From the NCBI GenBank assembly GCA_022496185.1, contig WTXG01000004.1:124001-188000 (forward strand): a stretch of DNA of 64,000 bases. The letters are read 5' to 3'. The position numbers and the translations under genes are program-made. Under the pieces are notes generated by a model that saw nothing but the letters and a program-made list of their open reading frames with translations, had not been told where the DNA came from and searched no databases. Positions 45,520-56,837 of the stretch are shown here, piece after piece (positions within the stretch are counted from its first letter, which is position 1; each line of letters opens with the position of its first letter). This DNA comes from Multifurca ochricompacta. Its lineage: Eukaryota > Basidiomycota > Agaricomycetes > Russulales > Russulaceae.

Positions 45520-47988
45520 CTAGGCCATAGACGTGGTCGTGCTGTCCTTGGTCCCTGGCCCGGGAATCTTCTTAAGCAAAAGCTGCTGGAACGCTTCTCG
45601 CGCCTGGATCGTCTCCTTCTGTCGAGCGATCATACCATCGAGGAGATGCTCGAGGCTCTTTTTAAAGTCCTCGATGCGCTCCTGCTCGAAACGTGCCACC
45701 TCGCTCTTCACGAGGCGCGATACATGTTCGAATTCCTGCTTTGCCTCTAGAGCGCGCCGTTCCGCCTACGTATGAGGTTGATAAGACGACATATGGCGCT
45801 AAATAAGAGGCAAGGGTAGGTCAAAAACGCACCTCACCAATTTGAGAATAGGAGTGCCCGAGACGGTCGGTTGCGATCTTGCCTTGAGCGCGGTTGCGCT
45901 CATGTGCTTGCTTGATACGGCGCAATTCCGCATCTGCATGCTGCCATGCGTGATACACTCGTATACGGGAACTAAACGCCATCTGTGGAGAGGGGTGAGA
46001 TTAGCATCGGTGTTGATACCATAAGCGAGCTCATCAACTAAAACGCTCACCCGAACAGAGTTGACGAGGCGAGCATACTCATCTGCTGTACTCAGCAGGG
46101 TCGCCTGATCCGCGCGAGCCTGCGCAGAAACAGTCTCTTGAGCTTTGCGTTCAAGTTCCGCAAGCGCCTCAAGGGAATCCGAGAGGGATTTGCCGAGATC
46201 CGACGCTGCGAGGTCGCTAACGGTCTGTGCAAATTCACCAACTGCACTCGCTAGCTCTAATCGTCTCGTCAATGAGTGTGCAAGAGAGGGGAATGTTGGT
46301 AGAAGGCGCACCGTTGCGTTGCTTGGAGACAACTTCGATAGCTTTAACGAGGCCGCGGAGCTGGGTCTCAAGAACGTCGAGATGCGCTTTTTGACGATCA
46401 AACCACTGAATCAACGTCAGCCAGGAAATGGCAGGTGCCGATAAACGTACCTCATCCATCTCGACAAAGCGAGGGCCGGTAATAGAATGGCCAATAGATG
46501 CCATCAAGCCCCCTCGTTCATTCGCGATTTCCGCTTTACGATGCTTGATCTGTCAGGACTCAGGTTACTACCTTCATTAATGGGCACTGGAAACGCATAC
46601 ATCCAATGAGAACGTGTCGCTTTCTAAGAAAAGCCTTAGATCTGCATCTTTGCACAATACTGGATGATTTGCGATCTTGTTTATGCAGTTCTCGAGTGCA
46701 GTCCGCCGCTGTTGTACGAATTGATCATCAAAGCGCCCGAATGGACTCTTTTCGGGAACAGGAGGAACAACAACGCCAGGGTTGTTTATTGAGAGGGTCC
46801 CGTATATCCATAGAAAGTCGGAATAACGGCGAAGAACAGAAAACGACGGCTTGGAGAACATTGGAGAAGTTGTCTGGAAAACGATATCATGAGAACCGAT
46901 GAGGATGCGATTTCATGTGACTATACCTTTGTATACACTGTGTACATGGTGAACGCACGAATAGGATCCCCAACCTTCTGAGGGTCATCAACAGTAATTG
47001 TGAACAGAGGCTGCAGCCCGATTTCCTTCTTTTCAAGGGGTGCTGTCTCAGGCTTGAACAACGGTGAGCCTGGATCCGTCTATCAGTAATATGATATGCT
47101 CACTGGTCGTGGACGCAATGGTTTGTCGTCGTCGTCGTCGTCGTCAACATCATCTTGCTTTGGGGCAGAACTAGGCAATGAGGCATTGTTGATAAACGCG
47201 CTCTGGGCACCATCCCAACCATTGAAGCTCTCCCCACCCAATGCGAGACTGGCGAAAGAGGTGATTGGAGGCTGATCAAGAGGGGTGGAGATGACGCGGT
47301 GTGGGTCGCTACTAGAGGGAGACGATGGATTGAAAGGAAGGTGGACGGATGGGTGCGGGGCATGTTGACGCTGTGGTAGTCGCGCCGAAGAAGGTGGTGG
47401 AGGTGATGGTGGACCGGCATGCTCTGCGAGCTCTGTAGGGGTAACGGATGGTGGTGTAACAGAGGAAGGGGAAGAAGGTTGCACAGGAGGAGAGCTCTCT
47501 CGTGGAGACAAGATAGAATGAAGAGTAGGGGGAGAAACGATTCTCGAGGGAACCGACTCTGGGACAGGCTCGGCGAAGGTAATATGCTGGATAGATGGCT
47601 CTGGAGCAGGTGAGGATGAAATCGCGTCTAGACGATCTCTAAATTCAGAGTACCCGGGAGACATCTTCGGTTCATCTTCCTCAGGTAAGTTTGCAGAGTC
47701 TAGCGGATCAGACGCAACTGTTGGCGCGCTGGAGGAGTTGGATTCAGCATTGACTGGGGCAGGGCTGAATGATTCATGGTGTGACTCGACCGTTGGTGTC
47801 GTGGTAGACGCGTCACCAAATGCAGGTGTATCATATTCGAACGCGGGAGAGCTTAGGGTAACAGACTGGGGGTTGTAAGTTGACCAAGGGTCTGGAGAGT
47901 TTGAACGAGGTCGTGCAAAAGGGTCTTCAAATGGGTTTTCTTCTAAAGCGCGAGATGACTGTTGTAAGAGATCGTCAAATCCAGACAT
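45520..47988 (-). CDS. VPS5: Retromer sorting nexin VPS5 (SNX1/2-like)
   Basis: Membrane-bending subunit of the retromer coat that retrieves cargo from endosomes to the Golgi. ATG 47988 starts MSGFDDLLQQSSRALEENPF; a Pro/Ser-rich disordered N-terminus (47100-47980) follows, with an Asp run near 47130-47150. The PX domain starts with LQPLFTITVDDPQKVGDPIR. It has SFSVLRRYSDFLWIYGTLS, the RRYSDF motif that binds PI3P, then PPVPEKSPFGRFDDQFVQQR (46700-46770). The BAR domain comprises YKHRKAEIAN-type and later helices: WFDRQKAHLDVLETQLRGLV, ELASAVGEFAQTVSDLAASD, YARLVNSVR, RIRVYHAWQHADAELRRIKQ, and the C-terminal FEQERIEDFKKSLEHLLDGM (45640-45700), ending at 45520. Introns near 46250-46320 explain the overlapping frames. 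It is divergent from EMC5 over only 157 bases. Confidence 0.93.
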
Positions 47989-48145
47989 AGTGAGAGTGAC
48001 GATGACGACGAGGGTACAAGCCTGAGAGTTATTGAGGAGGGACACTCAGTGATGAATTCTCCCACGACGACTGAGTGATGTACGGTCCGATCCGGTCCGG
48101 CTTCAGTTCAACCTCTCTACCTCTCTACCCACTCCCATCCATCCC
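47989..48145. promoter_or_regulatory. Very short divergent promoter VPS5 / EMC5
   Basis: Only 157 bases separate the two start codons, so both core promoters and leaders must fit here. The centre holds the words CGGTCCGATCCGGTCCGG near 48082-48100, a GC-rich imperfect repeat. Confidence 0.5.
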
Positions 48146-48732
48146 ATGCTAGGTCAATTAATCTTATCTATCGCTATAGTTGCCTTATTCCACGGTGAGA
48201 ACCTTACTTCTGCTAATCGTATCAAGTGCTTATTCACTATCTATCGTAGCTGCTTTCTCAACCTATGAACGTACGTTGTCCATATAGGTTTCATTCTTGT
48301 TCTTGTCTCACCCGTCCCGTCACATCCTCATCACTTAGACCTCTCTCATTTGAAGGCACTAGGGAGACCTCAGGGTTCTCTTCCTCCATCTGTATGTAGC
48401 ACCCCTCTTCTATTTTCATCTATCATAGCTTCCTTTCCCACACCAGATTGTCCTCGAGTCCTTCATCGCCTTATTCCTCGGAATTACCGGCGCCTCTCTC
48501 AAAGCACCTACTCTCAAAGAAATTACATGGGCGAGTGAAATGAAGACGCGGTGGGTAGTTCTTAGTCTAAATCTTTACTTGTCGGCGTGGGCAGCTGACG
48601 GCCGTCCGGCGCGGTTTTTTGTCTGTTATGACACTAAAAAGGACGATTGACGACATGGATGCCCGCATCGGATTTGCAAATTTCGTGACGCGGGGGAAAG
48701 TGTTGGGCGAAGATGAAGAACCGAGTTCATGA
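48146..48732 (+). CDS. EMC5: ER membrane complex subunit 5 (EMC5 / MMGT1)
   Basis: A small two-span protein of the ER membrane protein complex, an insertase for tail-anchored and multi-span proteins; the family was once described as a magnesium transporter. Five short exons join in frame: MLGQLILSIAIVALFHAAFS (first membrane helix, across an intron), TYEHLSHLKALGRPQGSLPP, then SIVLESFIALFLGITGASL (second helix) and KEITWASEMKTR, and finally RTIDDMDARIGFANFVTRGK to the stop at 48730-48732. The total is about 105 residues, usual for the family. The last intron ends at an AAAAAG acceptor, chosen because it restores the conserved TIDDMDAR. Too short in each exon to be seen as a single open frame. 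Divergent from VPS5. Confidence 0.88.
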
Positions 48733-49130
48733 CCCGTCATGAGCTCACAGGTAGTCCTGTGAACCACGAGTGTTGCGGGGGTGTGGGGGTTTCCATTCAT
48801 CCATCCTCCCTCTCTAGCCCTTCTATTGAGGGTCAATTTAGTTCCTTCACTCCTGCCTTCTCAGCATTCGATTCTGTAGCTCGCAGAGCCTTAACACTTT
48901 TTGACTGAAGACTGGATGTACGCATCTCGCATGATCATTTCATACTGTCCTCCATTCAAGTCGAATTCGGAGTTACATCTTTGAATTGAAAAGTGATTTA
49001 AGCCCCCCATATCCTAATTAGTGATGTGGCATGTTGGCCAGAACAGCAAGTATACGATCGTTTGTTTATGTATCAAGCGACATTGTAGATTAGATTATGA
49101 TTCATTTGTGAACACTATTCCGTCGAAACA
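48733..49130. other. Intergenic, no gene seen
   Basis: About 400 bases between the convergent EMC5 and sterol acyltransferase stops. A/T-rich toward 49000-49120, with no convincing frame. Confidence 0.5.
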
Positions 49131-51386
49131 TTAGTAAAAGACGTATGCCACACATAGTAATGGGAGTCCCGCGTATATGCTTAACCAAAACACCATGTTG
49201 CCCAAGAGTTTATTACGCTTGATCGCTGGTACGCGCCCAATGGCAATTAGTGGGATTTGGATGAGTTGTAATATAAAAATATACAATCTGCCAACTCCAT
49301 TATCAGCAAATACCACTTGACATGTATAACAAAGATAATCGAGCGCACCGGATCTTTTGCGTGACCACAGCCATAACAAGTTCGTGTACCGCAGCGGAGA
49401 GGAGGAATGTGACGAACATGGCGCCATCGCGTGAAATTTGGTATGAGCTCATGGTCGATGCGTACACGTGTCGCAGCAGGAAGTTGTGTACTGGCTTGTT
49501 CCACTTGCGCGAGAATTCATCCATTGAGGTTGAGTTCCACTATAACAAACATCAACACGGCACTAAACAGAACGTATCAATGAACACGGTGGTCGCCGTA
49601 CCCAATCTTCATAGAAACCGCGATCAGCGAAACTGAGAGAAAACTCAATGAAGTAGAAGACATGACTGCGGGTAAGACCACGCACTACGAAAGCTCAGCG
49701 AAACCGTTGCATATACATTCTGAGCGTCTCGTCAGTCATGCACTATATATTGTCACGACCGAACGCACCGAATATAATGTAAAATAATAGCAGATATGCC
49801 AACATGAATGGTAGCGCCAAGTCCAGTAATGTCCTTGCGAAGGACTGCTCGGGATTTGGGTTCGTGTACGGCAAAATGAATGTCTCCGTGACCGTATAAA
49901 GCAAAGCGAAGGTACCGAAGGTCGCAACCGACTTTTCAAAAACGTACAGAGGGCGGATTCTGCACGTATCGCAATTAACCACAAAAATTCATCACGGTTA
50001 CCAAGGCACACCTCTTTGTGCGGGGAAACTCAAGTTCATACACGAGTGTCGGGATAAGCTGGTATACCGCAAAGTTTTTCAACGTGATGTTCTCGGGCCA
50101 GCGCACCCGCTCTGGACCCGAGCTGACGAGCTCAGATTCAAGCTCTAGGTATTCCGCAGCAAGGGTAGAGATGTGTGGATCTGGGTGATCTACAAGTGAG
50201 TTGGGCTCCAGGGCCTTGGGTTTGTCGGCGTTCGGAACTGGCTCTGCTTCGGTGATATGAATGAGGCGGTTGCGGAGAGCGGCTGCGGTGGGCGTATCTA
50301 TGTAAGAAGTGCTCAGACCCTCAGGCAACTCCAGCGTGCTGAGTGGTGAAGAGCTTGTTCCGGTAAGACTGCTGTCAGTATCCGTCTCGTGTCCGAGGTC
50401 CTCGCGGCGCTTTCTGGCGTCGGAGACGGCCTTTCCCACCCACCGACGCGGGCCGTTGCGTCACGAAGCTGAGTAAGAAGTTTGGCGGATTTCTGGGACA
50501 CGTATCGCAAGTAGCCGTTGGTCGCCATGTAAGAATGCATCTTCATGATCATGGTCTGGTCGAATGGACGCGAGTCAGTCGGAGATACATTGTTGAGTTG
50601 AATCACGTACTAATGTGTGGAGAGTCAGGAACCCGGATTGTACCCAGGGCCATTGCCTACCACGAACACCCTCAGTCTGTCACGTAGCGGGATGAGGAAA
50701 ATGCACACACCTATTGAAAGTCCACTTGATAGCGGCAAAGAGGACAAATACCTGAAGCGTGTGCTGTAGGATGACCCCAGTCCAATAATACTTTATCCAA
50801 CCCCGGCTGACTGCCTTTGAGAAAGGCACACAGATGCCGGTGCTCAAGACAAGTACAGCATCGCTGAGAGCCAGTGTAAGTGCATCCCTTGAGAACATGG
50901 TAGCGAATCGCAAATTAAGAGGAGCGCCTTGGGTTTCTATGCTCCGAATGTAGGTGCGGACGGTCCATATGAAGATTGAAATCCAAAAGAGTGTGAAGAA
51001 ACCCTGTTGGTGATCGCACAAGAGCGAGTAAGTGTATGTGCAAAGGGATACGGGTGAACCAGGACTCACTCTGAACTCATTTGTACTCGAGCGCTCGTTC
51101 TCCATATCAAAGTGAGATAGCCTGGGCACGAATGCGACAGCAGCCTTGAGTTTCTTGCTGTTCGGTGAACGATAAGGTCTAAGAATATATGTTGTCGTTT
51201 CCTTGGCTGTCATGGTCTCGCCAATGACTTTTGAGAAAGCGGTGCGGTCTGCTGTTTTGAAAGGTCCCTTCAAGTCCTCAACCTCTGCGATAGCAACAGC
51301 TGGCGCAGTGGAACTAGTAAAGATAGACCCCTAAGTTCATGCTGAAAAAATAACATGAGAAAAAAGAATACTCACGCTAACTGCAT
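49131..51386 (-). CDS. ARE2: Sterol O-acyltransferase (ARE1/ARE2, MBOAT family)
   Basis: ER multi-span enzyme that esterifies ergosterol with fatty acyl-CoA for storage in lipid droplets. A two-codon-scale first exon (MQLA from ATG 51386) joins after an intron to STAPAVAIAEVEDLKGPFKT. The membrane part includes GFFTLFWISIFIWTVRTYIR and FVLFAAIKWTFNRWPWVQSG (first spans). The loop after HSYMATNGYLRYV carries DSSLTGTSSSPLSTLELPEG-type low complexity. Next are RWPENITLKNFAVYQLIPTL then VYELEFPRTK, matching the family's FxxF.FAPTL.YE region. FDEFSRKWN-type FYxDWWN signature appears as DEFSRKWNKPVHNFLLRHVY (49470-49520), and the catalytic His lies in LLSAAVHELVMAV near 49380-49420. It ends YAGLPLLCVAYVFY at 49131. 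Divergent from RED. Confidence 0.9.
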
Positions 51387-51633
51387 GGTGGAGAAAAAAG
51401 CAAGAGCAAGAATATATAATATCACGCTATGCTATATAATCTTTCGATTTCGGTCGTGAAAAGTTCAGTGCCGATGCGGTGATGAAGTTGTTACCTCACT
51501 AGCGCTGTACACGACATATATGCTGATATCGGAGCAGCATCATCGGAATTGGAACGGAAAATGTCGGGCCGGAATCCGGTCAATTCTATGTATGTAAACC
51601 AAATTATGTAATCCACCTGCCATTCATCTATCC
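51387..51633. promoter_or_regulatory. Divergent promoter ARE2 / RED
   Basis: A 247-base gap between start codons, with a TATA-like ATATATAATATCAC stretch near 51410-51440 on the ARE2 side and further TATATGC words near 51517. Confidence 0.45.
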
Positions 51634-53030
51634 ATGTCCAACATGTCCATGAACCAGGTGCTCACTCTCGTTCATCTCCTTCTGCCAGGCGACCTAACTC
51701 AATAACAGGACGCGTTTAGAAGTCTTCTACAATCAGAAAAGCCCATAGCGAACTCAACTACTGCCTCGCGTGGCTCTCTCATTGACGCCAGGACCAAGTC
51801 AGGGCCTTTTATGCATACATGGTTTTCAACATTTCAACTGACTCGTCTATTTCCACATAGGAAGGTTGTCTCTTCTTCCGAACCCGTATTCAAGCCACGG
51901 AAGGTTAAAAAAGCGTCAGAAGCTTATCGTGACCGTGCTGAAGAGCGAAGATTGGGTAAAGAGGGGGATTATGCCCAGGTCGAGGCTATCCTTGAAGAGT
52001 TCGAGAAGAGGAATGCGGATAATGAGGACAGAGCGGCTGTGCGCGCGATATTTTTGTCCCCCTCTCACCGGCTCTGATCATTTGCTGGTGACTTGGTATA
52101 GGTGGATGCCCAACGGCGCTATCTTGGCGGCGACTCGGATCACTCCATTCTAGTCAAGGGACTCGATTTTGCACTCCTTGAACAAAATAAGGCCCGTCTT
52201 GCATCTACTTCGTCCAAGCGGGATGACGAGGCACTCGAAGAGGCGTTTGTGCAGACAGCCTCCACGTCATCTCCCCCGTTGAAAAAACGTACACGCGCGG
52301 AAATTATCAATCAATTAAAGGAAAAGCGCGCCAACGGGAGTCAATCTGGACAACTGATAGAGGACGCAGTGACCGAGAAACGACCTGACCCGTCAAAATT
52401 CCGTCTGATAGGATTCAAACCAATCGGCGCTTCCACTGAGAAAGCGAAGAAACGGGTAAAGGAAGGCGGCGAAACGAAGAAGAAAAAACGGAAAGTGGAG
52501 CCGTCTGCCACAGTGCAGGCCGGTCCAAAGGATACTGTAACACGACCGCATCATGCACCTGCTGAGCAAGTTGCTTCAACAAATAAGTCCACACTAGAGC
52601 CAGAGCTTGTGGAAGGTGACTTTGATATCTTCGCGGACGCTGGGGAATATAAAGGTGTAGACCTTGGGTCGGATGATGACGATGACGTGTCCCATGATAG
52701 ATCACCTCCTCGGCCAGCATCTAGGGTTTACAGGCAGAGCATGTGCCCGCATCTGGGCGCAGAGGCTGGTTCGAAGAAGTAGCAGAACCAAATCTGGAAG
52801 CGTCGCCATCACCGGTTCCCGCCAAACAAGCTAAGTTTATTCAAGAGGGAGAGGGTAAAGCAGAAGCAGAAGCAGAAGCCGAGGAGGAGCGACCAACGCG
52901 ACTTGAGTCGATGAGCTCCTCGACTATGCCCTCCATTCGGGATTTCCTGGCGATGGATGAAGCGGTAGAGAAGGAGGAAAAACGGAAAGCGAGAAAAGAA
53001 AAGCGGAAGGGAAAGAACAAAGTGGATTGA
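51634..53030 (+). CDS. Spliceosomal protein RED/IK-like
   Basis: RED (IK) is an intrinsically disordered component of the spliceosomal B complex. ATG 51634 starts MSNMSMNQ; after an intron DAFRSLLQSEKPIANSTTAS. The conserved RED-N block reads SEPVFKPRKVKKASEAYRDR, AEERRLGKEGDYAQVEAILE, then across an intron AQRRYLGGDSDHSILVKGLD and FALLEQNKARLA, all signature text of the family. A basic middle (KRTRAEIINQLKEKRANG, KKRVKEGGETKKKKRKVEP) probably carries nuclear signals. An Asp run near 52672-52688 is followed by a 47-nt intron (GTGTCC..TTTACAG, about 52687-52733). After it come GRRGWFEEVAEP and a Lys/Glu-rich C-terminus ending at 53030. This intron explains why two frames overlap here. Confidence 0.88.
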
Positions 53031-53567
53031 TTGAATACGTAGTGCGTGTATCGTGTATATAGATCGGAAGATGACGTCATTCGAGTTCGAGCGGACCGGT
53101 GTAACCGGTACTGTTGGAAGTGAAATGATCGGAGCTGACACCACTCAACAAAGCAACAACAAACAACACAACAACTGACAACTGACACCAACCCGACGCT
53201 GATACCGACACCGACACCGACACCGACACCAACACCGACACCAACACCGACACTGACCGAGAAACTGAGAAACTGAGAGAAACTTAGATTTCGTTAATCA
53301 ACAGTTTTCTTTTTCTCCTCGTCACTGTTTTCGTGTTTTCGCTTATTGTTCAAACTTGTTTCTTCAACGAGGATCCGTCGCGTCTTGTCTGGGTTTTGTC
53401 CGTCCCGTCCTTTATACCCTTCCTCTTCTCGGGTTCGGCTAGCCTACGACCACCCACGGTTACATCACTCGGCGGATCCTCCCTTTTACATTTACATCTT
53501 CTCCTCCTTCTCTTTCTCTTTCTAATACCCTGTCCAATCACTTTCCTTTCCTTTCCCTTTCCTTATC
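53031..53567. promoter_or_regulatory. Upstream region of the Kar9-type gene with minisatellite
   Basis: The 537 bases after RED contain a CCGACA/CCAACA hexamer array (about 53203-53260), followed by T- and C-rich pyrimidine sequence up to the ATG at 53568. No gene is seen in the interval. Confidence 0.5.
53203..53260 (+). repeat. CCGACA/CCAACA hexamer array
   Basis: About nine imperfect copies of a hexamer alternating CCGACA and CCAACA. It lies roughly 310 bases upstream of the Kar9-type start codon, in non-coding sequence. Confidence 0.85.
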
Positions 53568-56500
53568 ATGGCATCTCTTAGTGTTTCAACTTCAAGGGCT
53601 TCTAGTGTATATTCCACTTCACTTAGTTTCCATACGGCTAGTGCGCCCCCCTCTCCCAGTCCTTTCACTTCTTCTTCCGCTTCCTCCTCACAACTCTCGT
53701 TCAACCAAGCCGATGAAGGTTAGTCTGCTCTTCAAGTACCAGGGCGTTCACCCTCTCAGCTCGCTTGTCCGCCTCATAGAGAATGTTACAATTACTGCCG
53801 GTCATGTATCATCTCAATCCAATGGAAATGAGAAGGGCCACGAGTGAGTTATCGTTCATCTTCAACATGTGCTAGTGCAACCTAAATAAACCTCCCCCTA
53901 AGCGATTTGCAACTACTCGCTGTCTCAACTCGGATTACGGAACTTTTCTACAGCATCTCCGATATACAGACCCGCATATTCGGTTCGCTCTGGCATCCTT
54001 GGTCCCCCCTATTATATGCTCATCCTGCATCCTTGATCAGAGATTCAAGAGCTACGGCACAAATCCCAGTCTTCTACCAACCTCGCCTCAGCCACTGGCG
54101 TCATTGACAAAGCCCTCATGACCCTCGATGAGCGTCTCGAATCCGTCGCCCGTGGTGTCAAGGCTGTCAATGACTCTCTTGAACCTCTTCTGAAATCATC
54201 AACTACGCCAACTCCTGACGTTTCCAACGAGGAACCGACCGAGAGTGTCTTACTTCTCCGGAAACATGCTACTTTTATATCCGAATGGGAGAACGTGCAG
54301 GAAGAAAGCGAGGTCTTGCGGGAGGAACTTAAGGAGGACAAATGGTTGACCGTGTTCCGAACAGTCACAGATCAAGCGGATGGCATGATGTCAAGCCTTG
54401 AAAAAGCTATTAACCGATGTCAAGTATGTAGTACTGCATGGCAGTATGCTGACCGGATTGACAACGTCTTCCCAAGGACTTCATTTGGCAATTTCAGCGA
54501 CACGGACCTGACGATTCGATATCTACTTCTTCTTCTATGACATCCATGGGTTCGTTGCGATCCCAGAAATCTCCACTAAACATGGAGGTGTTTCAGTCGT
54601 TGCTTGACTCATACGAGGCTAAGAAGAAGCACGTCCCATCGTTGCTTTGACGAGCTTCTACATCTAACGTTGTTCTTAGACACTACATGCCCGCCACCAC
54701 CAAAGTTCTTTCCATAATCGATAAGGGAGTTCAGGATCGCGTGACGAAGAATGGAGAGTGTCTACGGCGGCATGCGGATTCAACCCAACGATGGAAACAC
54801 CTTAGGGAACGCATTTCCCGCACTGATGCTGAGATGGAGGCTGTGCGAAGGATACTGGCAGGAGAGGAAGAGATTACGCCAAGTGACAGCGGGTCGGTTG
54901 CGTCGGGTTCGGTTTCAAAGTCAAAGAATCGTAATGGGTATCTCACCCCACCCAGCGCCTCAAGTAGTAAGAAAAGTTTCAGTCTCAGTGCGTCAAGCGC
55001 CCTATCGCGTTCGGTGTCGCCATTCCGCAAGTTTGCCCGGAAGTTTACAGGCGCGGGAAAGTCACCCATTGTTACCACTACACCCGTTCAACAATCTACA
55101 ACAGGCCAGCGTGCCCCCTCATCAGAGCCCACTTTGACCCTTCGCCATCGATCCTCATTGTTCCCCCTTGCTAGTGGTCAACCCCCAACGCCAACAACAC
55201 CTGAAAGACTTGGCCACAAGTACTCCCATTCGCTTACTCCAGAGTCCTCACCATCATCAAGAAAGCCAGACCCGGATCTAAATATCACGATCAAAGGCAA
55301 GAGCACTCCATCAAGGCAACCATGGAATTCTTCTACCAAGATCGACGAAGATCGCCTCCGCCGACCCTCCATCGTTGGGCTTCAGCGCCCTGAAGGCCTA
55401 CCGCCTGTACCCACGATTTCATCGGGCTCATCCCCATACCGGCGAAGTGTTTCACGGAGCTCCATGGCATCATCACGCCCTTGGTCTCCCATCATGTCCT
55501 CAGTATCGACAACGGCTTCTACCAATCCGACACACTCTCAGCGTCCGCCATCCCGCTCCCAGACACCGAGCCTGAATGCGACGTCTCCTCGCCCGCGACC
55601 GAAGACACCGTCTTATATCCCTGCACCATCGCTGTCCCACTTGCGCGCACTGTCTGATACACAATGGGACGATGTTGAGCCATCGACTTCTTTAATGCAA
55701 CGCGCATTTTCGCCCGACCCTACTACACCCCCACGCGCCACAACGCCAGGTGGAACCCGGATTCCAGGGCCGCGCCCTCCGAGCCGCAGTATGATTCCTG
55801 CCCCTGTATTCCACGTTCTTTCCCCATCTCGCCCTGGGTCTACGCTCTCCAACTACCGCAACAATGGCAGAGACGGAAGGGAAAGCCCATCCCAGTCTCA
55901 TACGTCCTTCCGCGCCTCCGCACTACGAGCGCAGACACCTGAAGCCACGCTGCGCTCACGCGCTCAGGCTGTGCCATTCTACGGCAGCATCGACGTCGGC
56001 AGTGGGAGCAGTAGCAACAACAAGAACAAGAACAGTCCTCGTTTGGTCAGGCCGTCGGTAAGCGCAAAGCTCCCGCCGTCCAGTTTCCGTGAAACTTCAT
56101 CAACACCTGCGCCACGCGCGCCGTCTCGTCCGTCGTCGCGACAAAGTGATATTGGCACAGTGAACACCACTTATCTGTATACGCCGAGCAACCCACGGGA
56201 CCCACTTGACGCTGAAGTCGCTACGATCGTCAACTCGATCGCGCATGGCTTGCTCATCGAACGTGTTGACCCGCCACTGAAGACGATTCCGCGTGAGGGC
56301 CAAGAAATCCGTGCGCAATACGCATTTTCGAACTCGTTGGCGAGGAAGACGGTCACGTGTAGATTGACGACGCTCAGTCGTGCGGGTGCTAAAGGTGAAC
56401 CCAGTAAATCGACGAAGAAGGTTATGGTTCGTGTTGGCGGAGGTAAGCCTGCACTTTCTCAATCCTACCAGGTGGTGGTGGTGGTGATGGTAGGACCCGC

Positions 56501-56580
56501 TTTTGAGCTGAGCTAATGATTTGGGGACAGGTTGGCAGGATCTGCAGCTATATATGCTCAATCGTGCTGCGGGGATGTGA
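53568..56580 (+). CDS. KAR9: Kar9-type microtubule-associated protein with GAS2-like C-terminus
   Basis: Probable Kar9 family protein, which links astral microtubule plus ends (through EB1/Bim1) to actin transport for spindle and nuclear positioning. ATG 53568 gives MASLSVSTSRASSVYSTSLS; then helical parts after several introns: LDERLESVARGVKAVNDSLE, WENVQEESEVLREELKEDKW, DFIWQFQRHG and HYMPATTKVLSIIDKGVQDR, the Kar9 N-terminal fold. The middle (54900-56150) is very Ser/Pro/Arg-rich with repeated SRxxSP-type and SxIP-like stretches; one such is PSRSMIPAP near 55785. The C-terminus reads ARKTVTCRLTTLSRAGAKGE, KKVMVRVGGG and, across the last intron, WQDLQLYMLNRAAGM, a GAS2-like microtubule-binding module. 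The stop is at 56578-56580. The pairing with GAS2 is what I read from sequence; the Kar9 name rests on the N-terminal pattern. Confidence 0.68.
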
Positions 56581-56837
56581 GGGAAAAGTGACCAAGAAGA
56601 ACAAACTTTGCACCAGTCTTTACTTTCAGGTTTTTTTTTTTTTTTTCATTTGCTTTCGTGTTATCATCGCATTCATTCGCTCGCCTTTTGACTGAAAACA
56701 TCATGCCGTTCTTCATGTTACAAGCAAGAAATACTGTATTCCTCCTCCCCCCTCCCCCTCTTTCTTATGCAGTCGTGATAATAACCACTCATTCACTTGT
56801 GAATTGGGGGAAGTTTACGGGTGACTATAGTGATTAA

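Noticed and set aside
52672..52790. Apparent frameshift in the RED gene
   Set aside because: A 47-nt intron (GTGTCC..TTTACAG) restores the frame into GRRGWFEEVAEP.
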